DNA from: Saccopteryx bilineata | Taxonomy: Eukaryota; Chordata; Mammalia; Chiroptera; Emballonuridae | NCBI RefSeq assembly: GCF_036850765.1 | Contig: NC_089492.1 | Location: 170,064,296 to 170,128,295 of the forward strand | Direction of reading: 5' to 3' | Length of the DNA: 64,000 bases | Part shown: one piece after another, positions 35,322 to 47,459 of the stretch | How the letters are laid out: each line of letters starts with the position of its first letter | How positions within the stretch are numbered: position 1 is the first letter of the stretch | Made by a program: the position numbers and the translations under genes | The notes under the pieces: model-generated | Told to the model about the DNA's origin: nothing | The model's database searches: none | What the model saw: the letters and a program-made list of their open reading frames with translations, nothing else

Positions 35322-35794
35322 TATCCAGTGAGGGAAAGATGGAAGGAGGAAGGAAAAATAGACAGAACGTGAGAGGGCAAAAATTCTGAGAGGATGAATA
35401 CCAAGGTCACATCTTCCATCTTCCTCAGTCCACTGAAATCCACGGCTAAAATAAAGGTGCAAAAGGATGAGACGAATATCTTGCTGGAGAATAAAAGGTC
35501 TTCATAGAGGAAGAAAACCCTTTAAGGTTAATATCTATTCAGTGGTTTCGTATTGGAGGACAGCTTAGTTTTGTCTTTATAAATATAGGGCAGCCTCGTA
35601 TAAACTTCCGGGATTGGCTATTTAGGGGGAGGTGGATGGAGGCTGCTGACTTGGTGGCTTTCCTGGAGTCCCGGACTCCAAGGACCTCACCGCACTGTGG
35701 GGAGAGCCATAGGACTTCGGAAACATAGTTGGTGCAGGGGTGGGGGAGACTCACTGACACATGGTAAAAAAGGAATCTCAGACACCACAGTCCA

Positions 35795-35900
35795 GGACCC
35801 CTATTATATAGATGGGGAAACTGAGGCCTGGAAAATCAAATTACTTCTTTAAGGTCACACAGCTATTTAGTAGTAGAAACTCAAATTCCTCAGCTTCTAG
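35795..35900 (-). repeat. MIR SINE fragment
   Basis: 'agatggggaaactgaggcct' and 'ttctttaaggtcacacagct' are reverse MIR landmarks. It lies inside the probable NRSN1 3' UTR. Confidence 0.8.
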
Positions 35901-36551
35901 TGAAGTGCTTTTAGACTTTGCATAAATAGATGCTCCCAACATGAACTTTTTCCCCAAGATTCTAGAATTGGCAATTTTAGCTTAAGTGAAACCGAACGAA
36001 AACAGAAAGGATTTGTGAAGAACTCTGATAAATGTATCCAATCTCAAGACCCTCATGTAATGTATAGTTAAAAGACTAATAATGTTTGGGTCAAAGTCAG
36101 GGAACTCGATTTTTCTAAGAACACACATGACACTATCCTACACTTAATGAGACAGGAAAAAAAGGCAGCACCACGCAGGGAAGATTAGAAAAACCACTAC
36201 TGGAAAATAAAATGGGCCATGTTAGTGAGTGAGAGACTGGTCTACACTGTCCAGGGCTTTCCAATAATGCAAAAAATGACACTAAGCCACAATCTATGAG
36301 AGGGGAGTTTCAGAGGCCTCTGGGCGGGCACGCAGAAGCATCCTTTCACAGCCGGTGCCTGCGCTCCGGTGGCATCCACCCTCAACAGGGCCCCTGAGCT
36401 AACTGAGTGTAAGCTCATGCCCTAGGCTGACCACAATTGAGCACAGCCATGGGACAAATCAACACCAAAGCCTTGTCACCTCAAAAGCTGGCCTGCTCCT
36501 TCATAACCATGTGTGTAACATTAGAGAAGAGAGCATGGGGAGCAACATGGT

Positions 36552-36950
36552 TCAGGTTGCCAATACAGGCTGGACATTTTGAACCCTGGACAAAGTGACT
36601 GGTATCTTTGTTCCCCCAGGGCCTGGAGCTTTTGTGATGGGCTGAGTGTGGGCCTTGATGTCTGCGATTCGCTCTTTAAACTTTTGCTGCAGGAATTTTT
36701 CTTCTTTGGAGTAGCGTTTAGCAAATACTGACATCAGCAGGCACCCTGCCATGGATGTGCTCCCAATGCAGAAGAGCATGGCCCCTGCCAACTTGCACAC
36801 ATCAAGGGCTTCGTTAAACTGGATAGCATGGGTGTCGACCACCATGAAATCTGCTTCACCAAAAGCTTCAATTTTGGGGGGCACAAGAAAGCCCACTGCC
36901 AAAACAGTCAATCCGAGAATCACAAAGATCATGCCGGAGATGAGTCCGAC
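36552..36950 (-). CDS. NRSN1: NRSN1 (neurensin-1) terminal coding exon
   Basis: It encodes residues 60-191 and the stop. The acceptor 'gtctctctctag' precedes codon GTC, in phase 0 with the 47273 exon. Residues 60-82 (VGLISGMIFVILGLTVLAVG..) form the first membrane segment. Residues 113-135 (LAGAMLFCIGSTSMAGCLLM..) form the second. The 136-191 tail is basic and hydrophilic, KRYSKEEKFLQQKFKERIAD onward, ending PVLAT. Neurensin-1 is a small neuronal vesicle membrane protein linked to transport and neurite growth. The frame is intact and the sequence fits the mammalian protein closely, so the gene appears functional. Confidence 0.95.
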   Translation of the reverse strand, partial: VGLISGMIFVILGLTVLAVGFLVPPKIEAFGEADFMVVDTHAIQFNEALDVCKLAGAMLFCIGSTSMAGCLLMSVFAKRYSKEEKFLQQKFKERIADIKAHTQPITKAPGPGGTKIPVTLSRVQNVQPVLAT

Positions 36951-37779
36951 CTAGAGAGAGACACAACGAAGCAAGACAGGTAAGCACGGGTGCTTCAGCT
37001 CTCCCTGAACCCACAAGGGCAGGGCTTGTGTTTTGGGGATGTGTATTTTCTGTCACCCCAAATATGAATAAGAAGCCTACCTAATTTTCTGGTAAAAGAG
37101 AAGATGACAAGAGTACCTTGCTGATTTTAATGCCAACCAGAAACTGTAGCACTGTCTTGATTTTTCGTTTAAGATTTCTGAGTGTGGTATCTTTTGCAGT
37201 TACAAAGCCTGCTTCCACTTACATTGTCCCCTTTGGTCTGGTGGAAGAGGAAAGCAGCCCTGACATCCAGAAGCTGGCCTGACTCTATCCACTAGACCCT
37301 GATGTTGCTAGAAGCTGCCCATTGGCACAATCAGTCTCACAGAGTATCATCAAACAAGCTTATTCTGCCCCCGTGATGAAGTAAGACTGCTACACATTTT
37401 GTCTAAAACCAAGGTCAAATACCTGACACCTCCTCTCTTCTCTGCCAATATGAATGATGGCTGCTTCTTTACCAAATGCAGCTTTAGTATTTGCTCTAGG
37501 CGGCCCTCCCTATAGATAAGATTCCCTAAGAAATTCAATCATAGAATTGCCTCTGACAATGCAGGGTGAACTCCTCTTCCATTAGACTCTCCCCAAACCA
37601 TTCAACCCAAACCCACATCTTCCGACATGTCCTTTCTCATACTCCCTTACTGAAACAGCCCAGGAGTCCTCATGGTGTCATCTCCCTCACCATGGTGTGT
37701 AACAGACTTAACTCCTTCTACTTATAGGTATGTCCTGGTGATTTTGGTTGGAAGGTATTGACAGTCTATGTAACTAACT

Positions 37780-37905
37780 ACGCACCACTTCCCCCAAGTA
37801 AGTGGGGAAGGAACCATAATTGTCAGTTTACAGCTGAGGAAATGTAACCTTGCCGAGGGTAGGTCACTGGCCCAGGATGAAGAGCAAGTTGCAAAGGCAG
37901 GGCTG
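37780..37905 (-). repeat. MIR-like fragment
   Basis: 'cagtttacagctgaggaaat' then 'gtaggtcactggcccaggat' resembles a reverse MIR core. In the NRSN1 intron. Confidence 0.55.
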
Positions 37906-38039
37906 GAAGCCACAGATCTGACAGCAGGCCAGTGCTCTTTGGGTTTGTGCAGATGCTGAAAAGTGTTAGGAGCAACAAATGGAAATTACATCGCGTAAGC
38001 TCAAATTCTAATAAAATGTAACACACTGGAGATGGAAAG

Positions 38040-38265
38040 TAATACACCATTTGGTGGTTTAAACTCAGAGGGTTAGAACTAACAGACACAGGCTTTGATT
38101 CTAGCACTGCCAACTAGCACTGAATCATATACATGCTCTTGTTGCTAATTTCCCCACCTAGAAAATGATAAATGATCATTGTACCCAACTCAGAGTTGTT
38201 GTGAGGACTAAATGAGACTATGCATGAAAGACTTCGTCCTTTGCCTGGCTAAGTAATATATTGGA
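38040..38265 (+). repeat. MIR SINE fragment
   Basis: 'tttccccacctagaaaatga' and 'gttgttgtgaggactaaatg' mark a + MIR. Confidence 0.75.
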
Positions 38266-38639
38266 CTAAGTTGCTGTTATTATTTGGAAATGTTCCTCTT
38301 ATAAAATTATGCTACATTGGCAACCACAGTACAACAATTGCTCAGTACTTAAAATAAAGAACAGCTAATACAGTTCTGTATTTTTAAAACACATTTTTTT
38401 CACTTTCTACTGTTTCTATTTGCTTTTAGTTAGAAGAACAGGTTGGAAAAATAACCAAATGAATAACACCATTTAATCTTGAACATTTAAAGTATGTTTA
38501 TTTAACTTATTTATTTATTAAATTCCAGAGTAAACAAGGTTGAGATAATAGAAGGAAAACACACTTGCAAATCCATCACTTTAACAAAAGGAGAAAAGGA
38601 GAACTAGTATTATTGAGTATTGTGAACCTCCAGAAAAAA

Positions 38640-39175
38640 TATATCTGCCAAGAGGAACTTCTTGTAGTTAACTGTGCTCAGATCATACTCAGAGTCTACC
38701 ATACAATGCTGGCAGAGAGAGAGACATCTCATGCATGCTGCATTTCAGGAGAAAGCCACAGGCTAAGCTGTGAGCCACCTGCATTGTGCTCCTTCACAGG
38801 GTGAGCTGACCTTCATAAAGGAGTTCTTGGCATCATATTTCAACCAGTAGGCTGAGACCTGCGATCTTACCCAATCAAAGCCACACAGCTGTAGCCTTAT
38901 TTCCATATTTACTGAGCAATCATAGCAGCTCTATATTGACCAATCAAAACAGGCAATTCTGTCCAATCAGGACAGTGCTATTTGAACCAAACTGTGAGAA
39001 TCTGGATTCCTCATTTACATAAAAATGACCAATCAGGGACCAGAATGGCAGCTTTCTCTATATTAGGCAGCCTTCACTTTGTCTCTGGGGAGCTGACTTT
39101 GTTTCTTTTGAAAGCTGAGTTTTTCCTGTTTGCAAAATGTTTTACCTGAGTTAAGTTTCTCCTTTTACCACAGCC
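38640..39175 (+). mobile_element. Probable ERV1-type LTR with CCAAT-box cluster
   Basis: Four ccaatca motifs (about 38871, 38939, 38961 and 39029) precede a TATA-like 'ctatattaggcagcc'. A further 120 bp leads to 'attggggactcttgttgg', which resembles a retroviral primer-binding site downstream of an LTR. Limits are approximate and I cannot name the family. Confidence 0.4.
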
Positions 39176-39229
39176 CAGATTGGGGACTCTTGTTGGCAGT
39201 GGATTGATGGCAGTGACCTAGTGTTAACA

Positions 39230-39425
39230 ACTTCTATTATGACTTAGACTAGTGCTAGATGTATTTTTCATTTTATCCTCACCAGCCTTATGAGAGGTAG
39301 ATAATTTATTCCTATTTCACCTAAAAGAAACTGAGGTTTATAGGATTAAAGAAGCATAGTTCAAGGTCCTGTAGTTAGCAGATGGCTTGACTGAACTCTA
39401 ACCCAGGTTTTCTAAGCCCCTACCC
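39230..39425 (-). repeat. MIR SINE fragment
   Basis: 'cattttatcctcaccagcct' and 'aaagaaactgaggtttatag' are reverse MIR landmarks. Confidence 0.7.
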
Positions 39426-39429
39426 CCTT

Positions 39430-41380
39430 TACTCTCCTATGATACTTTATCAGTTACTATTTTGTATATTACCTTCAATTATTGTTTTATTGCAACAGAT
39501 GGTTTTGTTACCATAGATGGATAAAATTCTATTTTGTAATATTCTGAGGAAACTGAAAAACAAAAAGTCAATATAATCTCTTCTGAAAAAAATAGAAACT
39601 ATTCTCCATAATATATAAGCAGTATAGGAATAAATTGGCTTGTAAAGTACATTTCAAATGGCTTTCTATATTTTTCTAAAAACGATAGCAAATAAATTCA
39701 CCTTCAAAGACTAACCATTATTTTAAAATAACTTTTAAAAAATGACTCACATTGGAAAATTCTGAATGCACAAACTAAATTAACTTAAATATCCATGGTG
39801 ACATGCTTCATATGTCACTAAATTACCTCCCTCCTCAAAAACTGGCACTAATTCTCAAAAATTGAAAGCAGTTAAAATGTATCTGTCTTAGTTTCTGAAG
39901 TTCTTAAGAACAACTGAGGCCAATGTTCTCCATCTTCTATTTCTGTCTTGTCTCTCCACATCTCGTATTCCGGCCAGAGCTCAATAAATATTCCTGACTA
40001 ACTTAAACCATCCGACTGCTGACTACGGAGCCAGGTGATTGATTCTCAGAACAGTCTGCTCCTCTCCTCAGTGCTTACAGATTAGAACCCATGCTTGGAA
40101 TATCACTCAGAAGCTAAAGGCAAACCATCTCTTGCAGATGGCACAGCTTTTGCTCACTTCAAGAACTGGAAAATGGCTGGCCTCCCTGAGCCTTCTCCCT
40201 TTTCCTTGTGATCTCCGTGTCTCAGAGAGATGGCTGCACTCCGTGGAGGGGACCACAGTGAACTTATCTGCTAACTCCAAAGATGCCATCAATACAAGTC
40301 TACTGAGAATCTTTAAGAAATGTGCTCAGAGACTCTAAATCCATTAAAATGTGTCAGGGAGAGTCCAGTATTGTAGGCATGACGGAGCAATGATGGGATC
40401 AAAACTTTCCTGAATCTTAACTTCCCTAAGCATATAATGGATGTAAGGAGGGATGTTGGCATACATCACCTTAATTCTAGCACCATGTTGGAATACTGGA
40501 AGGAATGAAAAAATTAGAGAATGATGGTGTACAGTATCCTAATAATTGTCTCTAGAATAGCTCTAAATTGAAGTGGTCCTGGGTCAAGGAGGATAAGGAC
40601 TCTATTAAACAGAGTTCTACAAAATACAACACAGAGATCTTTTAAGGGTCTGAGAGAGTAAAGCAGCCCTATTTAGAGCCATGCAGAGGACTTGAAATGC
40701 TGCTGGGCACAGGGCCTCCCTGAGGCATAGCAGAGCCTCCTGGCGCTGTGGGAGGGTTATCTTGACACCAACAGTGAGAGAGAAGGACCTCCCCAGGCTG
40801 TGACAGAGCTTAAAGACACCAGCAAGGACAGTTTTTGAGTTGTAACTTCTAATGACTTCCCTGGCTGTGAGGAGCATGTGTGAAGACTCAGTCTTTGCTG
40901 CTGGAAAAGAGGACTGGATAGGGCAGAGAACTTGGATTCCAGAAATTCTGCTTGTGGGGGCAACAAGCCAGAGACTGCTGTTATTTTGACCAACAGCCCC
41001 TTTACTACATCTCTATGAGCTGATGAGTTAAGAAAATGCAGTTTACTTCAATAAGGAGAGCTGGCAGCAGGAGCAACACAGCTGTCCTGGCAGAGAGGAG
41101 GCAGTAATGACTGTTGGAAGCAAGACCTAGTGTAGCTGGGAAGAACAGAGTGTGGTGGAAATGCTGGATGAAGCAAAATGTGAGAGTAGCCATCTGGGTC
41201 AGAGGTAATTCGGGGGAAGCACATCCAGAGTGAAGAATGGCTTTCCTTCTTCATTAGCCCTGAGGGCTGCTGCAGGCTCTGAACTATAAGTGGTGTCACT
41301 TGCCAGCAATGAGGACAGATTTTAGCTTATGTCCCAACCTCCTTGCCTGACCTGCCTGTAGGGACATTGAGCTTTACAAA
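39430..41380. other. NRSN1 intron sequence, nothing recognised
   Basis: No exon-like frame with good splice sites and no repeat I can name. Small frames such as 40039-40338 show no domain. Confidence 0.5.
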
Positions 41381-41389
41381 GTCAAAATC

Positions 41390-42480
41390 TAGGCCAGGCT
41401 ATGATCTAAGTCCTTTCACATGCCTTACCTCCTACACTCCCCCTTCCCCTGGGTAGTGGAACTCATTAACCTGCACTAGCTCCTCTACTTTACAGGGACC
41501 CTGCCCTTCTAGCATGTGAACACTTCAGTCTTCAAAACCTGTTCTAGATTCCCATGGTCCTTGCTAGCTGCTGCTTGAAGTCATTCCTACTTTTGACAGC
41601 CAAACTTAGTCCCCATGATTTCACTGAAATTGCTCTCTCCAGGGTCACCAACGACCTTCTAATTTTCAAACCCCATGAGATTCTTCTTTTTATTTCATTT
41701 GAATGTTCTGCAGTCACTGATGTTAACATGCTTTCTTAAAACCCTCACCTATTGTTATCCCAGATATAATAACTCTCTTCTCTTTCTACAGCTGCCTCTT
41801 TAACAACCCACTCTCAACCTGCTTTGCCAGATATTGTTCTTAATTAATCAGGTTCTTCAAAATTCCACCCTTGACTCATACCTTTTGTTCAGTATGTTCT
41901 CTCTAGGGTTTAATCTGTGGCTGAAGTTTAAACTACCACCTATATACCAAGAATCTCTAAATCTCCAGCTCAAGCTTAAATCATCCTCCTGGGCTCCAGC
42001 CTCATATTTCTGACAGTCAGTAGGAGCACAGTTACAATCCAATGTGATAAACACTCCCTTAAAAGTAGTCACAGTGGTTACTGGGGGCACAGTGTGGGGA
42101 AGACAATAGGATGTCCCATAGGCTTATCAAACCTAAACATTCAAAATATTCTTTTCTGCCTCCCTTCCTTCCTCCCTCCTTTCCTTCTTTCCTTCCCTCC
42201 CTCCTGTATTTCCTATCTGGTTCTTGCTAGCCTCCCATTCACTGACCCTTTCCTCACACTCATAATCAATAGCTAATTAATTTTTATTGATTCTACCTCA
42301 TAAGGCTCTCTTGATTCTTGACTCTCCTCGCCATCACCACAGCTCCTCTAACAATGCCAGCCATTAAGGATTATTCTGTCCTGCTCTGAGCATCCCAATA
42401 GCATTCCTAGGTCACCAGTGCTCGTCTTACCCTTCTTTACCCATTCTTCAAGTGCTATCTGCTGCAAGAATGTTTAAAAA
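41390..42480 (+). repeat. L2 LINE fragment(s)
   Basis: 'tccagggtcaccaacgacct' followed by Phe/Leu-rich text matches the L2 reverse transcriptase region on +. Later blocks resemble the L2 3' half. A (CCTT)n patch lies at about 42158-42203. Confidence 0.65.
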
Positions 42481-43189
42481 CAGAATGAATCGCACGTGAA
42501 TTCTCTCTTAAGAAGCTTTCATATCTCCTCTCATTTTTAATATGAAACTATTTCTTTAACATCTAACAAAACGTTGAAGAGAAACCTAATGTAAGATTAA
42601 ACTGACTTAGCTTCGAGGGTAAACTGAAGAGATCAGGACACAGAGGAGGAGGGTCCTGAGAGAAAAGAGATGGACAGGGCCACTTTCACTTCGAGTAAGG
42701 CTGTGGGGGAGGCACTTGCCTGGGACCTGCACATGGCTTTTGGACACCCTTTGAGTAGTTTTTCACATGAGTTGAAGAGAAAAGGTAAAAAGGAGGGTAA
42801 CCCTGAGGTTAGGGAAGTATGACTGGGAGTGAGAAGATTGCTCCCATTAGTTCATACCTGCCATACTGAGGCTCTTTGCTGTACAATCAAGTGGCAACAG
42901 TCTCAGGGACGGTCCAGTGCAAGGATAAGAAAGAAAAATTCTGCCTTGGTAGCAGCAGAGGGTGGCAGCGGTAGGTGAGAACCATGTCATATAGGTTTTT
43001 ACAGGCACTGGGATATATTAGTGGTGGCTGGGGCAGCCTCACGGTGACACAGCACTGGTGAGGCACAGAGGATGTGTGTAATACTATGGGTATGTTTACA
43101 CCTGTATGTGAGTCAACCTCCCCATGATAACCTCCACTAATTATTATATTGCCCCCTGCCTGTACTCAAACTAGAAGGTTCTAGAGAAA

Positions 43190-43690
43190 TTTCTGTTTCA
43201 TAGCTTTTCAAAATCATCTGTGATCTGCCTCTTATATGCATTCCAACATTCATCTCTTGGCCCCTTTCCTATAACTTCTAACCTACCCATTCACACGAGC
43301 TATTTGCGATCTCCTGAGCATGCCATCTTTTCTTAGGACTCAGTTTCTGCAATGCTCTCCCTCTGTCGGGTGCCCTGTTCCTGCTTGTTCGCAGGTGATC
43401 TCTTCTGTGGAGCTATTCCTTCCTCAGATTGCATCAGGATCTCCCTGCCTTGTGTTTCCAGTAACTTCTTTGACTACTTTTAGGAGAATGTCTGTCACAT
43501 TGGATTTGAACAATCTGTGTAAATGTCTACCTTCCTTATTTATTAACTCCTTTAAGCCAAGGCTATATCTTACTCACAAGTGAAGAATAGTGTCTTCTTC
43601 ACAGTTGAATCCCAGAGTCTACCCCATATTCTTGTGCACGGAGGACATATAAACATTTGTAGAAAGAACAGCACTGTGAGGTAGATGCTC
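43190..43690 (+). repeat. L2 LINE 3'-end fragment
   Basis: 'gatctgcctcttatatgcat', 'tgcaatgctctccctctg' and 'tttaagccaaggctatatct' follow the L2 3' end order. Confidence 0.7.
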
Positions 43691-44819
43691 TGTAGGTCCA
43701 TGTGACAGCACAAGTATTCTAACTCAGGCCCATTGGATTCCAACCTCCATTTTCATTAATCCCCTCCATGCTGCCCATTGCGAAGGAGCTGGCTTGAGGG
43801 CAGAGTCCCACTGAAGAACTGTGAGCAGAGTCCCCAGTGAGACACCAGCATGACCATGGCAACACTGTGGTGGAAGAGGGGGAAAGGGAAGCCCACAGCT
43901 TGAACCACTTACAGATGCAATTTAAAATGAGAGGGAAAAAAATAACAACAAAAAAATCATAATAGAAACATGTGCATAACCAGTGCTTTTCTCTGTATTG
44001 GCAGAAAGCACTTCATAAACCTACTGAAATGAATTCACTTAAAATTTCTGAGGAAGAAAGCCAAGAGCAGTTGCTTTATTCCCCTGGTGGAGGTAAGGTC
44101 TCTAAGACAGTGGTTCTTAGGTTATTCAGGCGAACTCTGTGGTTCTGAATTCCCAGTCTAGTGTTAATAATTAGAATATGAGTCTAAGATTTGGATTTTG
44201 TTGTAATATAATCTCTATGAGACATGATTTTGCCTGTTCTTTTTTTTTTTTCCTTCTGCAATAGGTACAGAACATCAGGGGCAAACACTTTGAGATCTTG
44301 TTTGTATAAAGTAGAAAGGAGAAAATATTAAAATCTGAATTCTGTGGTTGGTAATTTCCTGTGAGTTTTTTTATTTTGAATCCATACCTTTCTATTATTT
44401 AATGGATTTATAGATCACAAATCATATAACTAGTAAGGCTTTGGAGCCACACAAATGCTGACAATATTCTGTGTCAGGAGCATTTAGGCTTTTGGCACAA
44501 CAGATCTGTGAGGCAAATATTTGTTTTTGACACAGATTGAAGCAAGCACCCACTTACGTGGGTAAATACAATATGTGCCAAGCTTGGCTATTGATTTCAC
44601 TGGTTCAGGCCAGGAAGGATGCATCAGAAGTGACAGGGCAAGGATGATAGCTTGACCGATTCTAATACAGAGCACATGACACTAATGAGATTTTGACGTC
44701 ACACAGGCCTTGGGTAATCCATGTTAACAACTATGTTACCCAATGCTTTGTTTATTAACTAGATTACTACTTTTATTTCCATTTCAGGACTTAATGCTCC
44801 ATATGGCATTGGGGAATAG

Positions 44820-45055
44820 TAATTACTACATTGAATGCTTATTGAGTGCATGCCAGACATTATTCTAAGCTCTTTGTAAATATTATTTAGTACTCATAAC
44901 TTTATGTGTTTGATACTGTAAGTATCACCATAAGAGTCTCATTAAGGTGAATTATTTGCCAAAGTCACAGAGCTATTAAATGAAAGTGCTGAGATTTGAA
45001 CCATAAAGACTGAGGACAGAGTCCATGTTCATAACCATTATATTGCATTGTCTCT
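44820..45055 (-). repeat. MIR SINE fragment
   Basis: 'tgcttattgagtgcatgcca', 'ccaaagtcacagagctatta' and 'gagatttgaaccataaagac' make this a near-complete reverse MIR. Confidence 0.85.
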
Positions 45056-45229
45056 GGTTACACTATTGCAATAAATTGCAAGTTCATATCAGTATCAGTG
45101 TCGAAAATTCTGAGATCTTTTGGAAGTCAGGATGATTGGAAACCCTGAGTCACAGAATGTTAGAGCTCGAGTGGAACAGAGACATCAGCCAAGGCTGCAT
45201 CTTCTCAGCTTCCCTTCCTTAAGACTCAG

Positions 45230-46740
45230 CCTTTTCTTAATTTCAAAATGTTGGAATGTCCCAGTGACCCTTCTCTTCTATGTCCCTCTGTCTTTCTAGG
45301 TAATCTCACCTAGTCTAGTGCCTTATATATGATATATTTAGTAGATTAATGACTCCCAGTCTATGAACTGCAGGTCAATATATTTAAATTGCCACTGGAG
45401 ACCTCCACTTGCATATCTACTAGGCATCACCAATATAATATAGCCAGAATTCAACTCTTGGTTCCCCATCTGTGCCACTGTTCTCCTCGCATTCTCCAAC
45501 CTAGTAAATTATAACATCATCCACTGCATAGCTCAGGCTGCAAGCCTTGGAGTCATGCTTGACTCCACTTTGTCTCATTTCTAATTCATCAGCATGTTCT
45601 AACATCTTGGTCTTCAAACTGTATGCTAAATTTGACTACTTCTCCTCATCTCCACTAGCATCCCTCTAATTTAAGCCACCATCATCTCTGCTAGGGTACT
45701 TTAATAGCCTCTTAAATAATCAAGTTGCTTTTACTTTTTCCCCTTTTTTTATTTATTTTTTTATTTTTCTGAAGCTGGAAACGGGGAGGCAGTCAGACTC
45801 CCACATGCGCCCGACTGGGATCCACCCAACATGCCCACCAGGGGGCGATGATCTGCCCATCCGGGGGCATCGCTCTGTCGTGACCAGAGCCACTCTAGCG
45901 CCTGGGCCAGAGACCAAGGAGCCATCCCCAGCGCCCGGGCATCTTTTGCTCCAATGGAGCCTCGGCTGCGGGAGGGGAAGAGAAAGACAGAGAGGAAGGA
46001 GAGGGGGAGGGGTGGAGAAGCAGATGGGCGCATCTCCTGTGTGCCCTGGCCGGGAGTCGAAACCAGGACTTCCACATGCCAGGCCGACGCTCTACCACTG
46101 AGCCAACCGGCCAGGGCCACTTTTTTCCTTCTATAAACTATTTTCTGTGTAGTAGACACAATTGTCCTGTTAAAATATTAATTGGATCATGTCTCTTCTC
46201 TGCATAAAATGTTCACATGACTTCTTGTGTCTCTCGAAGTAAGAGTAAATATCCCCACTGTCATCTATAAGGCTCTACATGAATCATCTGGGCCCTATTC
46301 TTCTTCTGAGTCCATCATGTGTCCTTTCCCCCTTTCATTCCACTCTGATCTGAATGTATTTCTTGCTATTTTTTCCAACACATCAAACTTGTTCCCATAT
46401 CAGAGCTTTTGGATTTGCTATTTTCCCAGTCTGGAATGACCCTCAGCTCATCCTGGTACTTGCTTATAAATATCATCTGCTCTGAAAGCCTTTCTGTCAT
46501 CAGCATCTAAATACCAGTCCTCCATCACTCCCCAGCCTCTTGTCCTGATTTATTTCTCTTCATTACACTTGTCACTACCTGACACTCTATTATGTGGTTT
46601 ATTTGTTTACAGTCTGTTTGCCATGACAGATAGTAAGTTCCATGAGGGCAGGGGCTTTTTCTTTTCCTGTTTATCGCTTTCATCCACAGCACTTTGCAAC
46701 TTCTGGGCACAGAATAGGTACTCACTAATTATATTTTAAA
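45230..46740 (+). repeat. L2 LINE, long fragment split by a SINE
   Basis: Collinear L2 text runs from about 45230 to 45744 and again from 46119 to 46740. Landmarks include 'cttggagtcatgcttgactc', 'tctataaggctctacatgaa' and 'ccatgagggcaggggctttt'. The interval 45745-46118 is a later SINE. Confidence 0.8.
45745..46118 (-). mobile_element. Bat tRNA-derived SINE, long type
   Basis: Same family as 2490-2895. The head 'ggctcagtggtagagcgtcg' lies at the right end on the - strand. Short T-rich flanks (acttttt..cc) are a weak target duplication. Confidence 0.9.
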
Positions 46741-47272
46741 TAACTGAATACATTGTCTAATGAGACTCCTTCATTTGGGGAGTTGAAGATCAGAGAGCCT
46801 CAGGATCACACATCTGGTAGAGCTAGGGCTGGAAGAGTGACCACCTTAAAATGTGTCAGCACTATCCTTCTCTCAACACCCAATTACTTCTTTTTACTAA
46901 TTGCTGTAATTTGTCACATAATAATTACCAAGACTGTAAGGGATGCTAGAAGCATACAGTATTTTGCCTATGGATGGCTTAACAGTTGGTGAATTTAGGG
47001 GCACAATAACAACAGTAACAAAGATAACAATAATTAATTATAGCAATTGTATTGACTTATGTTTAACCTAAAGATCAACAATAATGCTGTTTAGAAGCTT
47101 TCTTCAGCCCCAGATGTTTATTCTAGTTTCCTAAGAGAAGAAAACTGCATATAGTATCACCAGGAGGGATGCCCACACAGAGTTTCAAGCCTCACAGCTC
47201 TCTACAGCCATAGTATTTACCATATCCAATAACTGTGCCCTTTCTTAAATTAAACATGTGCTCTTGACTTAC

Positions 47273-47458
47273 CTTCCAGAACACTGAGCTCCACCTGTTA
47301 GGTGATCTCTGGATCTGGAAATCATCCTCATACTCCCAGATCGAGGTGGTACAGTCCTCATAAAACTGGTGCAGGTAAGACCGGACTCCATAGCGCTGGT
47401 ACCTGCCCTCGATTGGCTTGGATCCACAGACATTACTGCAAGAACTCATCCTTCCCAG
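47273..47458 (-). CDS. NRSN1: NRSN1 exon with the start codon (CDS 47273-47449)
   Basis: It encodes residues 1-59, MSSCSNVCGSKPIEGRYQRY to RWSSVFWK. The acceptor 'tcgttttag' ends at 47459, leaving nine non-coding bases before the ATG, which has A at -3. The donor 'ctggaag|gtaagtc' follows residue 59 in phase 0, joining V60 of the 36552-36950 exon. The N-terminal part is cytosolic, with Tyr and aromatic residues (YGVRSYLHQFYED, IWEYEDDFQ) typical of neurensins. The full product is 191 residues, about four shorter than I recall for human, with the difference near residues 11-16. Confidence 0.93.
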
Positions 47459-47459
47459 C

